Of a stretch of 64,000 nt of DNA, positions 1 through 11,746 are shown piece after piece. Source of the DNA: Adiantum capillus-veneris (taxonomy: Eukaryota; Streptophyta; Polypodiopsida; Polypodiales; Pteridaceae); the NCBI GenBank assembly GCA_014529385.2, contig CM043955.1, positions 137,537,608 to 137,601,607 on the forward strand. The letters run 5' to 3'. Numbering within the stretch: the stretch's first letter is position 1; the number at the start of each line of letters is the position of its first letter. The notes beneath the pieces were generated by a model. It saw only the letters and a program-made list of their open reading frames with translations, was not told the DNA's origin and did no database searches. Position numbers and translations under genes: made by a program.

Positions 1-221
1 TGGAATTAGGGTTGTCGGAAAACACACAGCTTGGAGAAGATGAAGGAAGCTCAAGGCACACAACAGAGAGTATATTACTTAGTGTGCAATGGAAAGATAG
101 ATAGCCCTAGAGTGACGGACGTATATACAATGCACAGGGGAAAAACCTCCTAGTGAGGGAAAAAATGCCCCAACGGTCCTAAGTGTGTTCACACACATCA
201 CTACCACATGTATATGGTAAC
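1..221 (-). repeat. Copia LTR (copy of the 43,477/54,262 LTR family), cut by window edge
   Basis: This is a near-copy of the 227-bp LTRs that bound the Copia element at 43,477-54,488, in the same orientation, and lacks only the first three bases. Right of it there is no polypurine tract of the kind seen beside the Copia 3' LTR. It is therefore either the 5' LTR of a minus-strand Copia lying to the left of the window or a solo LTR. Confidence 0.85.
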
Positions 222-1900
222 GGGAACGGCTGCTACAGCACCTCTTACAGCCATAGAAGACATGCTCAAAAGGTTGAATGACATGATGAATAACATGCAA
301 GAAGCATCTATAAGGGGACAAGGGCAAGAGATACCTCAACAAGGACAACCAATTAGGCCACAGAAATGGTGTGCAGTCGAGGAAAAATGGACCAACCATG
401 AGACCAATGAGTGCTATTACCGACCAAAGTATGATGGAAATGTTCAATACATGCCTATGAGGCCACAAGGACAACCCATGTACAAATATCAGTCTAATGG
501 CCCCAACTCAAAGACCATCGATGGGTATGGAAAGACCTCAACCTGTGTTGGGTCAACAACCTCCATATCCTGGACATAATGAAGTGCCTATAAAGTACAT
601 GCATTCAAAGGGAGTCATAGATGAACAAGCATTAGTGTCTGTTACACCCTATGCTGAGACTAGTCCATCTACAATAATGGTAGAAGGAGATTGCTATAAT
701 TCACATCCACCACCAATGGAAGAACATGTGACTTATACTACACCAGAACTTGCACCGATGTACTATGTAGCTAACCAAGGTGTTAGACGTCCTATGGTAA
801 GACCCATGATTAAGCCAAGAACTGGAAGCTGTCATAACTGTGGTGCAAATGATCATTGGAAAAAGAAATACCCAGAGCCTGACAAAAACATTAAGCCAGT
901 TGAAGCTTTTTATATGCAATGTTGCAAAAAGGGAGGACACTTTCCTAAAGATTGTCCCAAAAATCCTTTAAACAAGGATAAAACAGTAGTGAACGTAGTC
1001 CAAGTGATACCTAATAGCCCATTTGAGAGTGAACCGATTGTTCCGATCAAGGTAATCACCAGAGCCCGGGCTAAGAAAAAGAAACATAACTCCTCTAATG
1101 ATTCGGAGAATGCTGAAATTTCCTCTCAAAAGACCAAGAGAAGCAGAAGCAAAAGGTATGAGATAAGAAAACAAAAACAAAGGGTTGAAATTGAGGAGAA
1201 AGCAGAGAAACTATTCCAAGAAAAAGTGAAAGAAACTGGAAGTGAAATCAAGGAAACCACCGTGAAATCTGGAGGATCAATTTTGGTAGACAAAATTTTT
1301 GAGTCAATTAATGCATCCTTGGAAGCTTACCAAGCGGGACTTAAAGCAGGCCAAAACATGGAAAACAAATGGAAAAACTATCCTTCTCCAGATATGGAGA
1401 AGCTAAGTTTGAAGCTGATCAAAATTTGGTAAGAATTACTCAAGAGATGCTGGAAAAACAAAAACCCAAGCTTGAAAGTATGGCAAAACCTGAGGAGCTT
1501 GTGGTAGGAACCAGTAAAGAGAAATCCAAAGTGGTGGTAAATCACACCTTGAAACTAAAGAACCAGAAGTCATAGAGCCTGACAGTGAAGATGCCTTAAG
1601 AGGGAATTCCATTCGTAGAAGAAGACTGACCAGGATACTTATGGGAAAAAGTTAGAGAGATTAATGATAGGAGCCTAACTCTGAAGTCAACTCCTATAAA
1701 GGACATTTGGTTAGACAATCTACCTCTTGATATGGATATGGATGTACAATCCTTGTATGAGGAATGCGGCTCTAAAGCTTCAGGAATGTCGAAACCAATG
1801 ACTTTGAAAACACTACCCTCTTACTTGGGAGATAACGAAGATGAATCCATAGTGTGTAAAAACCACTCAGATTAAAAAAGCGAAACAGACCCTACATGTA
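222..1900 (+). pseudogene. Ty3-type gag(-protease) remnant with zinc knuckles
   Basis: This is a broken gag reading frame. One frame covers about 208-570, and a second, overlapping frame (497-1,432) carries on, so a frameshift separates them. The second frame holds two CCHC-like knuckles (CHNCGANDHW near 829 and CCKKGGHFPKDCP near 922) followed by a long Lys/Arg-rich stretch (RARAKKKK and after). The layout of Pro-rich segment, knuckles and basic tail matches the gag of element G3 (45,863-48,688), including a shared QPPYP motif, so both probably belong to one Ty3 lineage. Further open but degenerate sequence runs to about 1,870. No LTR, RT or integrase is attached, and the function is dead. 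Confidence 0.7.
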
Positions 1901-1936
1901 GACAACATCCATTCAATCATGTTTACACCCATTCAA

Positions 1937-2062
1937 GATCACTTGCACTCTCTCATTAAAGGAACGGAAGGCTCTCCCTTTCGTAAGTAAAAGGAACCTT
2001 GAGCACAGTTCAGAGCACTCATCTTGAGCAAAGTTCAACATTCACTTCCGCTGCACCTTACA
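1937..2062 (+). repeat. Fragment of a B2-type LTR (3' end)
   Basis: The sequence closely matches the last ~125 bp of the LTR at 21,977-23,098, including the terminal CCTTACA. The rest of that LTR is absent on the left, so this is a truncated relic. Confidence 0.8.
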
Positions 2063-2159
2063 CTTGACTAATAAACCTCATCAGTTGTTTCACTGCCTTT
2101 GCAGTTATGGCCTACACCTTCCTTGGATCAAATGCAATTCCGTCTTTACTAATGATGTG
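2063..2159 (-). pseudogene. Short Ty3 reverse-transcriptase fragment
   Basis: On the minus strand about 30 codons read IISKDGIAFDPRKV and continue. This is the segment after the RT palm of Ty3 elements (compare HIVSKDGVRMDLVKV in element D). One stop interrupts it. The fragment is cut off by element C, which starts at 2,158. The match is short but characteristic. Confidence 0.5.
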
Positions 2160-2796
2160 TCACGAGGACGTGGCAACTGCTAACCTTAGTTGTTGGTTTC
2201 TTTCCAATGATTTTTGTTTTATTTTTGAGACCCTCTTTTTTAAGTTGCAAATGGTCGAACATTGTATGGCCAATGTGAACGGTAGTTTCACCCGCAGATG
2301 GGAAGTTGGTTGGCACTCGAATTCGTATAGTAAGAGGATGTCTAGGCTCAGTTCAAAGTCATGTAGGTCCCCCCGTCGCACTTAGCAAGTTGGTGAATAC
2401 TAGGAAGTGAACTCAATAAAGGCATAAAGCCAAGGTGGAGTCACCAAAGAAAAGTACTCGACAATTGGCCACATTGCATTTTTGGATGCGGACCCAATGG
2501 GGATAGATGGTCAAAAGACCAGTGGGAGCCCAACGGAAGCATCTCCTAAAAATTAGGAAACTGCTATTTTGGGCCATGAAATCAGTTCGCGTCATTATCT
2601 CCGGAATCACAAGGGGAACATTTTAGAACTCTCCTGCAAAGTCAACTACGCAACCAATCGGGGGATTTTTAACCAGGAAGCCCAAAACGGGAAAATGCTT
2701 GTAAATGTGCCAAGTGGCGCGTTCTGGTGCAGTTTCCTCATGCAGAAACTTGGGCGCTCGATTTCTAGCTGGGAGAGAGCTCATGCCACATATTAA
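2158..2796 (+). repeat. Element C 5' LTR, left half
   Basis: The first ~260 bp match 21,567-21,826 closely. It ends in TTAA at 2,793-2,796, which is the target site of the inserted DNA transposon. Its continuation resumes at 12,405. Confidence 0.8.
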
Positions 2797-3466
2797 CACT
2801 AGAATGGTAACCTAACAGGACATAAAAGTGTCCTTTCAAGGTTTTGGAAAAAAATTCCAAAACCATAGTAGATCCACTCATTTTTAAAAATCCTTTCATG
2901 AGCTTATAGTTCAATAACTACTACATATGGAAAAAATGAGAAACTTGTAATTTTTCTCATCCCTTGGTCACTACAAGTCTCCAAAGTTGGTGGACCAGTG
3001 CATTTTGCCCAAAACAGCAATTTCTTACGGTTGACTGCATATAAATAAGAGTGGGGATTTTTGTAGGACATGAGATAAAATGCCCCGTTAACTTCAATGG
3101 GTTGGTGACCAAAACATATGGTTGCTTTTACCTCACTAATTTTTTTTTGGGCAAAAAAAATAGGTACAAAAAAGTTGCATTTTTGTCATTCTGCGGACCT
3201 ATCATCAAAGTTTCTATAGTCACGCTCAATACATATACTATATACATGTTTTCTTAGTTCCCTTTGGGCCTTTGGATTCAAAAGGAGCCATGGAGCATGT
3301 CAAAAGGATAATGGATCTCTTACAATTGGAACCTTGGGGGCAATGATAAAGTGTTAAATACAGCAAACATGAAAAAACTGGGTTTAGCATTATGACCTCT
3401 AGAAACCCATAAAAACTACTCAATATCTAGCCAAGTTTGTAGTCTATGATTAGATATGGTTACTAC

Positions 3467-4802
3467 TGTCACCAGCGTGTGACTACTATCTATCCTTTTT
3501 GTTGATTTCTTTCTTATTATCTATTTACTTTCACTTTTTGGAAACACCCCTCGGGAAATCTAACTGCCCTGCATTGCATAGCTAGTGTGGAACTGTCCAG
3601 AGGGAGTCCAGGCCTGAGGGCAAGAGAGCACTAAGGTTGGACAAGGACTATGGTTAGCCAAGTGGGGTCATTGACTAGCCAAAGTGGAATCCTTTGTTAC
3701 AGAGGCTACATTTCACTACTGGATGTGGCCGCAGTGTACAAAGAGGGTCGGATGACCTAGAAAGATACAATGGCAGCATCTCCTAAAATTTAGGGAACTC
3801 CTATTTTGGGACCTGAAAATGTGTTGATGTCATTATCTCCGGAATGACAAAGGGAACATTTTCTTGCTCTACTACAAAGTCAACTGACGCACCAGTTGAG
3901 ATATTTTTAGCCGGGAATGCCCAAAGTCGGAAAATGTGCCATGTGGCACTCTGTGAGCATTCTGCTACTCCTGGCCAGAGAGGGGGCGCCTAAAATGAGA
4001 GAGGAGGCTGATTTTCGGAATTTGTCACAGGTTAAGAGCTATGGAGTGCTTGCTTTCCCTCTTATGCACAGTGCGGTGCCGGGAGTGATGCCCTGCACGC
4101 TACGCACTGCCCTCTCTCTCCCCTTTGGCAGTATGTTATGCCCCTCTAGTGGGCTCTTCATTTGACCAATGTACAGTTGTGTGGATTCATGCGCGATTGC
4201 CGAGGCAAGAGCCTCTTGCACAGGTACTGGATTAGCTAGCGGCTAATCCCCCCGCAGGTACAGGTGAATTCGGAGAGGTTTCACGCCAGAAATCTCGTCC
4301 GATTCAAAGGGCAAGTAGCCCTACAGGTGCGGGAGCTCGAGGACTTGCTACGGATGGGACCGGCACGCGAAACGGAGCCCGAAACAGTAAATTACAGCCT
4401 GCTGTGTATTTTTGCAGGTTTAGGGTTTTGGCCCTAAACGGACCCTAATACCCCCAGGAGGTTCGGGGATGCAAGGGGACCGCTGTATAGGCGATCTGGC
4501 GCATTTTCAGGGCTGAAAACAGAGAATTCAGCGTGCTGCAGATTCTCGCCAGGTTTTGCAAAGTGCCCGTATGCGTCGGGAAAGTCAGTCAATGCGTGGG
4601 AATACTGACTGTGAAGGGTCCTAGTACGGTTATGCTGCCGAAATCAGGCCGGAACAGTTGAAATTCAGCCAAGTTTGTGCGGGGCAGCTTGTAGGGATCC
4701 ACAGCATTTATTCCCTCTTTTGAACAATAAAGAAATACCGAAAGGGGCGCCTAAGTTAGGGGCCAATCTGGTGTCGGTCTTCTCATACAGGTGCATTCTA
4801 GC
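3467..4802 (+). repeat. Element D 5' LTR, 3' end deleted
   Basis: It matches the 3' LTR (10,281-11,746) until GCATTCTAGCA, after which it jumps straight into gag at 'atgcagaaccc'. About 130 bp of the LTR end, the PBS and the gag start are missing. An AATAAA polyadenylation-type signal lies at 4,726-4,731, inside a block conserved in all C/D LTRs. Confidence 0.9.
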
Positions 4803-6192
4803 ATGCAGAACCCGAGGTTTTTAGCCTTTCTGCAACCTCCTGTTCCGTCTCAGCAAGTTGGGTCACTGGATCATATTCAAAAGCCTGTTAAGGCTCGAGC
4901 ACAAGTGATTCATACCGCACAGTCAATGGAAACACCTGTACACTTGATGGAGAACATGCAATCTCCACAACCTATGCCTAAGGTGCAAGAACAGGTGGCT
5001 GAGATGCCAGTCTTTCAAGCTGTACCAGTTCAGCCCGCCACCTTTCAGCGGCCTATAGCTGGTTCTAATGGACAGGGAAGCAACCTACAGGCTATGCAAC
5101 AGGTCTTCCCACCACCTTCAGTACACCCTGGCTATTTTTGGAGGTGGATCCATATTCCAGAGCATGGCTGGTCATGCACCTGGTAATCAGTTTTATACGC
5201 CAGGAACAGTGTTTGGGGGTGCTCAAACGATGATGCCCAACCCCATGTACAGTGTCATGGGTATGCAACCAGGGTTTCAGAGCACTCAGGGCCAATTTGG
5301 GATGCCACAAGCAAATTTTGGTATGGCTGGAATTACAAATCAGCAGCCAAATATGGCGTTTCCAAGTCAACTTAATAGCGGCCAAGGCACACAGATGAAC
5401 CCTAATAGTGTTCCCATGTTTCAGTCACTTCCATATGACAATTTAACGCCGCTGGAGAGGCCAACTCCGTACAAAGAAGGTAGCAAAGGTGTGTCTTTCA
5501 CAACCTTTACAGGGTTTGATGACAGGAAGAAGGCTCTTTCATTCCTCCAGCAGTTTGACAAGGCCTATGCAGGGGGAAACTTTACAGAGGCTTCAAAGGT
5601 CCGCAAGGCAGCCACTTTCTTGACAGGGAATGCGGGACAATGGTGGACAACTTTATTGCTTCAAGGGCAAGCTCCGTCCACATGGATTTACTTCAAGCAG
5701 ATTTTTGCAGCAGCATGGTTATCTGATGACTTTGAAGCAGATGTCATGACAGAATGGCACCAGCTAAATGCTGCCACTTGCAGAAATCTGGATGATTACA
5801 ATCGGAAGTTTTGGAAAGCTCTACTTCCAGTAACTTCCTATAGGTTTGTGCCATTGACAGAACAGATTGAAAAATACTGTTGTGGCCTACCCAAAGGATT
5901 GAGAAAATACTGCACGAAGACAAAAGTCACTACTTTGACGCAGCTCATCGAGGTAGCAAACACTGGGAATGGTTTGCTCAAGGGAGAAGATTGTGAATTT
6001 AACACTGGCGTCAAGGCAGGATCAGGCAAGAAAAATTCAGCCAAGAAACACGTTCCCAATGAGGCTCCTAAAGGGACTCAGGAGTCAGCCAACGCAGGGA
6101 AAGACAAAGCTACAGCTGAATCAGAAAAAGGACCAGCAAAGAAATGGAAAAGACGTTTTCCTCGCAAGTCAGAAGAGCAAAAGAAGGTCTCT
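4803..6192 (+). pseudogene. Element D gag (capsid), N-terminally truncated
   Basis: This encodes the Gag structural protein that would form the cytoplasmic particle. A Gln/Met/Pro-rich N-terminal part (4,803-5,430) precedes a typical plant Retrotrans_gag domain: LSFLQQFDKAY, WWTTLLLQGQAPSTWIYFKQIF and a YCCGLPKGLR motif. The start codon region is lost; the aligned residues of element C begin about 70 codons earlier with MADKGKG. Two frames are used: 4,791-5,186, then 5,068-6,195 after a shift near 5,150. A single-base difference near 6,180, relative to the corresponding C sequence, throws gag out of frame with the zinc knuckle that follows. Confidence 0.85.
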
Positions 6193-8336
6193 TAGGACAG
6201 AGAACAAATGCTTTATATGTGAGCAGCCTGGCCACATTGCTTACAACTGTCCTACAAAGAAAAGGCCAGCTGATTCTGAAGACAAGGAGGACAGGAAAGG
6301 AAAGAAACCCATGGCTGGTCTAGTGCCAGATATGGTGGGCGACAAGCCAAATTCAAATGCAAGTGAGCTTTGTAGAGCATGGGGAAAGGTCAGGGATCAA
6401 ACAGTGCTTATCTTCTTTGATCCAGGTGCCAAAGCCAACTTCATTTCCCCAAAATTGGCTTCAAAGTTGGGAATCAGGCCTGAAGAGATGGGGTATACAG
6501 CAGAGGCAGGTTTGGCATGTCCTGGCCATACAGAGGCTGTGACACCCATCATTGGAAAGTTGCGTCTACATATCCAGTCCTATGTAGATGCTGAAGAATT
6601 TTACATCATGCCACTGGACGGATGTGATGTGTTGTTAGGTATTCCTTGGTTGTTTCGTGTACAGGGAATCATGGATGCCTACAACAAAAAGATCACTATA
6701 CAGAGCAAGGGAAAGACTCACATTCTGGATGTAAAGCTTAAAGGGGAGTCTATTCCTACTGTATCAGCTTCTGCTATTACTTCTGTAATGAAAAAGCATC
6801 TTTCCGCGTACTTGCTTTTTGCACGTGAAGTGTCAGATTGTGATGAATCAAGTTTATCTGTGCTAGATAAAGAAAGGTCAATGTTTTTACAACAGTATAG
6901 TGACTGTTTTCCCGATTCATTACCGTCTCAATTACCGTCAGAGAGACCCGAGAACCATGTGATAGATTTGGTGCCAGGCAGTAGCCCACCAAATAAGCCT
7001 CCGTACAGGGTTAGTGCGGCTCAGAAGAAAGAGATAATGTGCCAAGTACAGGAGTTGTTAGAAAAGGGGCTGATTCAGCCCAGTTCATCTCCATTCTGTT
7101 CTCCAGTGTTGTTGGTGCAGAAAAAGGATGGCTCATGGCGTATGTGCATTGACTACCGTGCACTGAACAAGAATACCATCAAGAATAGGTTCCCTATACC
7201 TAGAATTGATGATATTATGGACAAATTAGAAGGAGCAGCTATGTTTAGCAGGATAGATCTAAAGAGTGGGTACCATTAGATCCGCATTAGATCAGAGGAT
7301 GTGCACAAGACTGCTTTTAGAACAACGTTTGGCCTTTACGAATTTTTAGTGATGCCCTTTGGTCTCACAAATGCTCCTGCTACGTTCAATAGGATGATGG
7401 ACAGAATTTTCCGTCCACACCAGCAGTTTGTTGGTACATTCTTTGATGACATGATAGTCTACTCAAAGAATGAAGAGGAGCATAGGCATCACTTGGCCAT
7501 TGTGTTCAAAGAGCTACGCAGTCATACGTTGCTCATCGATGCAAAGAAAAGTGAGTTTTTTCTGGAAGAGATTCACTTTCTGGGACACATTGTCTCAAAG
7601 GATGGTGTCAGAATGGATCTTGTAAAAGTTGAAGCGATCAAGTCATGGCCAAATTTGAAGACGGTGCATGATGTCCGAAGCTTTTTGGGACTATGCTCCT
7701 ATTACAGAAGGTTTATCCGAAATTTCGCTGAGATTGCTTCACCTTTACATGCTCTTCAAAAGAAAGCAGTCACCTTTAGATGGACACAGAAAGAGATTTC
7801 AGCTTTTAATCTCTTAAAGGAAAAGATGACTTCAGATCCAGTCATTGTGTTGCCAGATCTTAGGAAGTCATTTGTGGTCCAGTGTGATGCCTGCGGTAGT
7901 AGCATTGATGCAGTGCTAATGCAAGATGGCAGGGTAGTAGCCTATGAGAGCAGAATTTTGCAAGGGCCAGAGATAACCATGCAGGTCTATGAGAAAGAGT
8001 TACTGGATGTGATTCATGCGCTCTTAAGTTGGAAACACTACCTGCTAGGTGCAGATTTCGTTGTCCAAACGGACCATCAGACCTTGCGATACTTCTTGAC
8101 ACAAACAAAGAGAAGCATATGCGATGGGCAAATATCTTGTCCATGTTCTATTTTCAGATCGTGCATGTGGAAGGCAAGAAGAACGTTGTGGCTGATGCCT
8201 TGTCAAGGAAGCCACAAATTTCAGCTGTGTCAATTCCTTATCATCATGAACTTGATGATATGAGAGAACAGTATGCAAATGATGAAGATTTTGCAAGGGT
8301 CCTTCGAGCAGCTAATGGATGGACAATGTCATGAAC
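6193..8336 (+). pseudogene. Element D zinc knuckle, protease, reverse transcriptase, RNase H
   Basis: The frame opens with the CCHC knuckle [14 protein letters not shown]. An aspartic protease follows ([12 protein letters not shown] near 6,415; LLGIPWLF near 6,630). RT has [47 protein letters not shown] and the catalytic FFDDMIVYS (7,441). RNase H starts near VQCDACGSSIDAVLM (7,880). One in-frame TAG at 7,277-7,279 replaces the Gln of GYHQIRI, and a frameshift near 8,110 moves RNase H into another frame that ends at 8,334. The enzyme set would copy the element RNA into cDNA, but this copy cannot make it intact. Confidence 0.9.
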
Positions 8337-9707
8337 ACTATCTTCTTAAAGACGGGTTCATGATGATGCATGGCAGATTGTGTCACAAAGCCATTGCGAC
8401 GCAAAGTTATGGAAGAGAGTCATGTCCCACCGTATGCAGGGCATCGTGGTATCGATGCTACAGTTAAAGCGGTTGAGACATTCTTCTACTGGCCTACATT
8501 GAGAAGAGATGTGGATGCCTTTGTGCGAGAATGCCTAATATGCCAGAAGGTCAAGTTTGACAGGCAAAAGGCACCAGGGTTATTGCAACCACTACCTATT
8601 CCAGATAAACCATGGGAAAGTATTGCTATGGATTTTATCTTTGATCTTCCGAGAACGCAGACAGGAAACGATGGTATTTGGACCATTATTTGCAGATTCA
8701 GCAAACAGGCTCATTTTATTCCTGTCAGGAAGAAGATAAAGCCAGATCAGATGGCACGCTTGTGTATGAGCAATATTTTCAAGTATCATGGCATGCCACA
8801 GTCGATTGTTAGCGACCGTGATCCACGCATGACAAGTTTGTTCTGGAGAGGCTTGTTTGAGAATATGGGCACCACGCTCAAATTCTCTTCGTCATTTCAT
8901 CCTCAAACAGATGGGCAGTTAGAAGAAGCAAATTCTACTGTCCTAGATCTGCTGAAGTGTTATGTGTCAGAGCATAAAGGAAAGTGGGAGCAGTATTTGC
9001 CATTGGTGGAGTATGCATACAATAATACAGTGCATTCATCAACTGGCAAGGCACCTTTTGAGATAGTTGAAGGCGGCAAGAAAGTTCCTCCCATACTGCA
9101 TACAAAGGACAAGATATTTGAAGCAGATAAGTATGTTCAGGACATGGATGAAATGTACAAGAAGGTCAAAGTGGCCTTAGAAAGGACTCAGGCAAAGCAA
9201 AAGAAAGCAGCTGATCGTCACCGTCGTGAAGTGGTATATTCACTTGGTGATTGGGTGCTTTTACGCTTTGAAAAGGCAAGGTTAAAGAAGATGAAGGGCA
9301 AGGAAAGACTGTTTCCAAAGCTCAGCATGCGTTACTATGGACCTTTTCAAGTGTGCGACATAATCAGTGATGTTGCATATAGGCTGAAATTGCCCGAGAG
9401 TTGGAAGATTCACAATGCGTTTCATGTGAGTCTTCTCAGACCCTATGTGGGTGATGTGCCAGAAGATATGCCAGCTGAAGATCAGCCGGAAGTCGAGGAA
9501 CTTGACGAGATCTTGGTCCCGGAACAAATTTTGGCACACAAAGAAAGGAAAGTGAAAGGCAAGGTTGCTAGGCGTTACTTGGTAAAGTTCAGAAACTATC
9601 CACCAATGGATGCTAAGTGGATGGAAGAAGGTGAACTTGCAGAGTCACCAACTGTGTTATCACTTTACCTGGAAGCCTTCGATTTGCAACCTACCTTGAC
9701 CCCTTGA
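8337..9707 (+). CDS. Element D integrase with C-terminal chromodomain
   Basis: An open frame from 8,370 (upstream part out of frame) encodes the H2C2 zinc-binding segment (PPYAGHRGIDATVK ... CLICQKVKFDR) and the DDE core. The core has MDFIFDLP with the first Asp, SDRDPRMTS with the second Asp, and HPQTDGQLEEANS with the Glu. A GPY/F-type region (MRYYGPFQVCDII) and a chromodomain (ILAHKERKVKGKVARRYLVKFRNYP...KWMEE) follow. Chromodomains are the defining tail of chromoviruses and are thought to steer integration toward marked chromatin. All catalytic residues are visible and the ~445-codon frame is intact, but the upstream pol frame is broken. Confidence 0.92.
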
Positions 9708-10280
9708 GTTTCAAAGCTAAATGGATTGTCAGTGTGACAATGTCTTCTGAAACAAATGATGTACATGGTATTTAAAGTGAGCTCAAATCAAATACGTGTT
9801 ACATGAATGTTAGAGCTGTACAGATTGTCAGTTTGCCAATTGCTCTTATGGAATGTCCAAAAGTTTGGTTAGTGCTATAGAAGTAAGTATTTCTTGTCAG
9901 TTTGTCAAGGATACAGTAATTGCTTCTATTAAAGAGTACATGTGTAACTGCATTCTTAAACTGTCGGTTTGGGTATGCTCGAAAGTGTTACGGAATCCAA
10001 CGTGTACTATAAGACAGTGGCAAAATGTACAGCTACCATTTTGTCATTGGCAAGTTAGTGACTCAAAGCAATGGCAGAGTGTGAAGCTACCACTATGTCA
10101 TTGGGACAGGGTTCACACGCAGGCAATACATGAGTCGACGAGGTGTTGAATACACCAGGGTTGACAATGAGCATGTATGTGTCGTATATGTGTCAACAGG
10201 TGTTGAATACATCAGTGTTGACAGTAAGCATGTACGACATAGATGCAAACGAGGACGTTTGAGATTTCAAGAGGGGGGTA
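9708..10280 (+). other. Element D 3' noncoding leader to PPT, with short internal duplications
   Basis: There is no gene here. The region carries two imperfect duplications: a GGTGTTGAATACA..GTTGACA block near 10,141 and again near 10,199, and a 'ggcaaaatgtacagctacca' type block near 10,020 and 10,070. It ends in the polypurine tract AAGAGGGGGG (10,269-10,278) directly before the 3' LTR. That tract is the priming site for plus-strand DNA synthesis. Confidence 0.7.
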
Positions 10281-11746
10281 TGTCACCAGCGTGTGACTAC
10301 TATCTATCCTTTTTGTTGATTTCTTTCTTATTATCTATTTACTTTCACTTTTTGGAAACACCCCTCGGGAAATCTAACTGCCCTGCATTGCATAGCTAGT
10401 GTGGAACTGTCCAGAGGGAGTCCAGGCCTGAGGGCAAGAGAGCACTAAGGTTGGACAAGGACTATGGTTAGCCAAGTGGGGTCATTGACTAGCCAAAGTG
10501 GAATCCTTTGTTACAGAGGCTTCATTTCAGTTCTGGATGTGGCCGCAGTGTACAAAGAGGGTCGGATGACCTAGAAAGATACAATGGCAGCATCTCCTAA
10601 AATTTAGGGAACTCCTATTTTGGGACCTGAAAATGTGTTGATGTCATTATCTCCGGAATGACAAAGGGAACATTTTCTTGCTCTACTACAAAGTCAACTG
10701 ACGCACCAGTTGAGATATTTTTAGCCGGGAATGCCCAAAGTCGGAAAATGTGCCATGTGGCACTCTGTGAGCATTCTGCTACTCCTGGCTAGAGAGGGGG
10801 CGCCTAAAATGAGAGAGGAGGCTGATTTTCGGAATTTGTCACAGGTTAAGAGCTATGGAGTGCTTGCTTTCCCTCTTATGCACAGTGCGGTGCCAGGAGT
10901 GATGCCCTGCACGCTACGCACTGCCCTCTCTCTCCCCTTTGGCAGTATGTTATGCCCCTCTAGTGGGCTCTTCATTTGACCAATGTACAGTTGTGTGGGT
11001 TCATGCGCAATTGCCGAGGCAAGAGCCTCTTGCACAGGTACTGGATTAGCTAGCGGCTAATCCCCCCGCAGGTACAGGTGAATTCGGAGAGGTTTCACGC
11101 CAGAAATCTCGTCCGATTCAAAGGGCAAGTAGCCCTACAGGTGCGGGAGCTCGAGGACTTGCTACGGATGCGACCGGCACGCGAAACGGAGCCCGAAACA
11201 GTAAATTACAGCCTGCTGTGTATTTTTGCAGGTTTAGGGTTTTGGCCCTAAACGGACCCTAATACCCCCAGGAGGTTCGGGGATGCAAGGGGACCGCTGT
11301 ACAGGCGATCTGGCGCATTTTCAGGGCTGAAAACAGAGAATTCAGCGTGCTGCAGATTCTCGCCAGGTTTTGCAAAGTGCCCGTATGCGTCGGGAAAGTC
11401 AGTCAATGCGTGGGAATACTAACTGTGAAGGGTCCTAGTACAGTTATGCTGCCGAAATCAGGCCGGAACAGTTGAAATTCAGCCAAGTTTGTGCGGGGCA
11501 GCTTGTAGGGATCCACAGCATTTATTCCCTCTTTTGAACAATAAAGAAATACCGAAAGGGGCGCCTAAGTTAGGGGCCAATCTGGTGTCGGTCTTCTCAT
11601 ACAGGTGCATTCTAGCATCTGTATCCCATTCCCCTCTCTTGTGTCACTAAAGTACAGGTAAAATAGACGACTAATAATGGGTGAAAGCTAAATCAAGGTT
11701 TAAAGTAAAGTCTACCGCCCTTTTTGGATTGAACAGGCCGGTTTCA
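10281..11746 (+). repeat. Element D 3' LTR, complete (1,466 bp)
   Basis: It starts with TGTCACCAGCG right after the PPT and ends GGTTTCA before the TSD ACTAC. AATAAA lies at 11,540-11,545 in a block (AATAAAGAAATACCGAAAG) that also occurs in the LTR of C at 13,014 and in the relic at 23,131. Short open frames inside both D LTRs (for example 3,917-4,165 and 10,731-10,979) are identical only because the LTRs are; I do not regard them as genes. Confidence 0.92.

Larger units (their letters stand above)
3467..11746 (+). mobile_element. Ty3 chromovirus element D, near-complete, TSD ACTAC
   Basis: The element is flanked by a perfect 5-bp duplication, ACTAC (3,462-3,466 and 11,747-11,751), and begins TGTCACC and ends TTTCA. 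By eye the two LTRs differ at roughly eleven places over about 1,335 aligned bases, so this is a young insertion. Gene order is gag, protease, RT, RNase H, integrase, chromodomain, the order of Ty3 chromoviruses. It is defective: a deletion removes the end of the 5' LTR, the primer site and the start of gag, and a stop and several frameshifts break pol. It lies inside the TTAA-flanked transposon, which lies inside the 5' LTR of element C. Confidence 0.93.

Noticed and set aside
2107-2385. 92-codon plus-strand frame MAYTFLGSNAIPSLL...
   Set aside because: It spans the junction of an RT fragment (coding on the other strand) and the start of the element C LTR.
3917-4165. Identical 82-codon frames at 3,917 and 10,731 (MPKVGKCAMWHSV...)
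   Set aside because: They lie inside the two LTRs of element D and are identical only because the LTRs are; no known domain.
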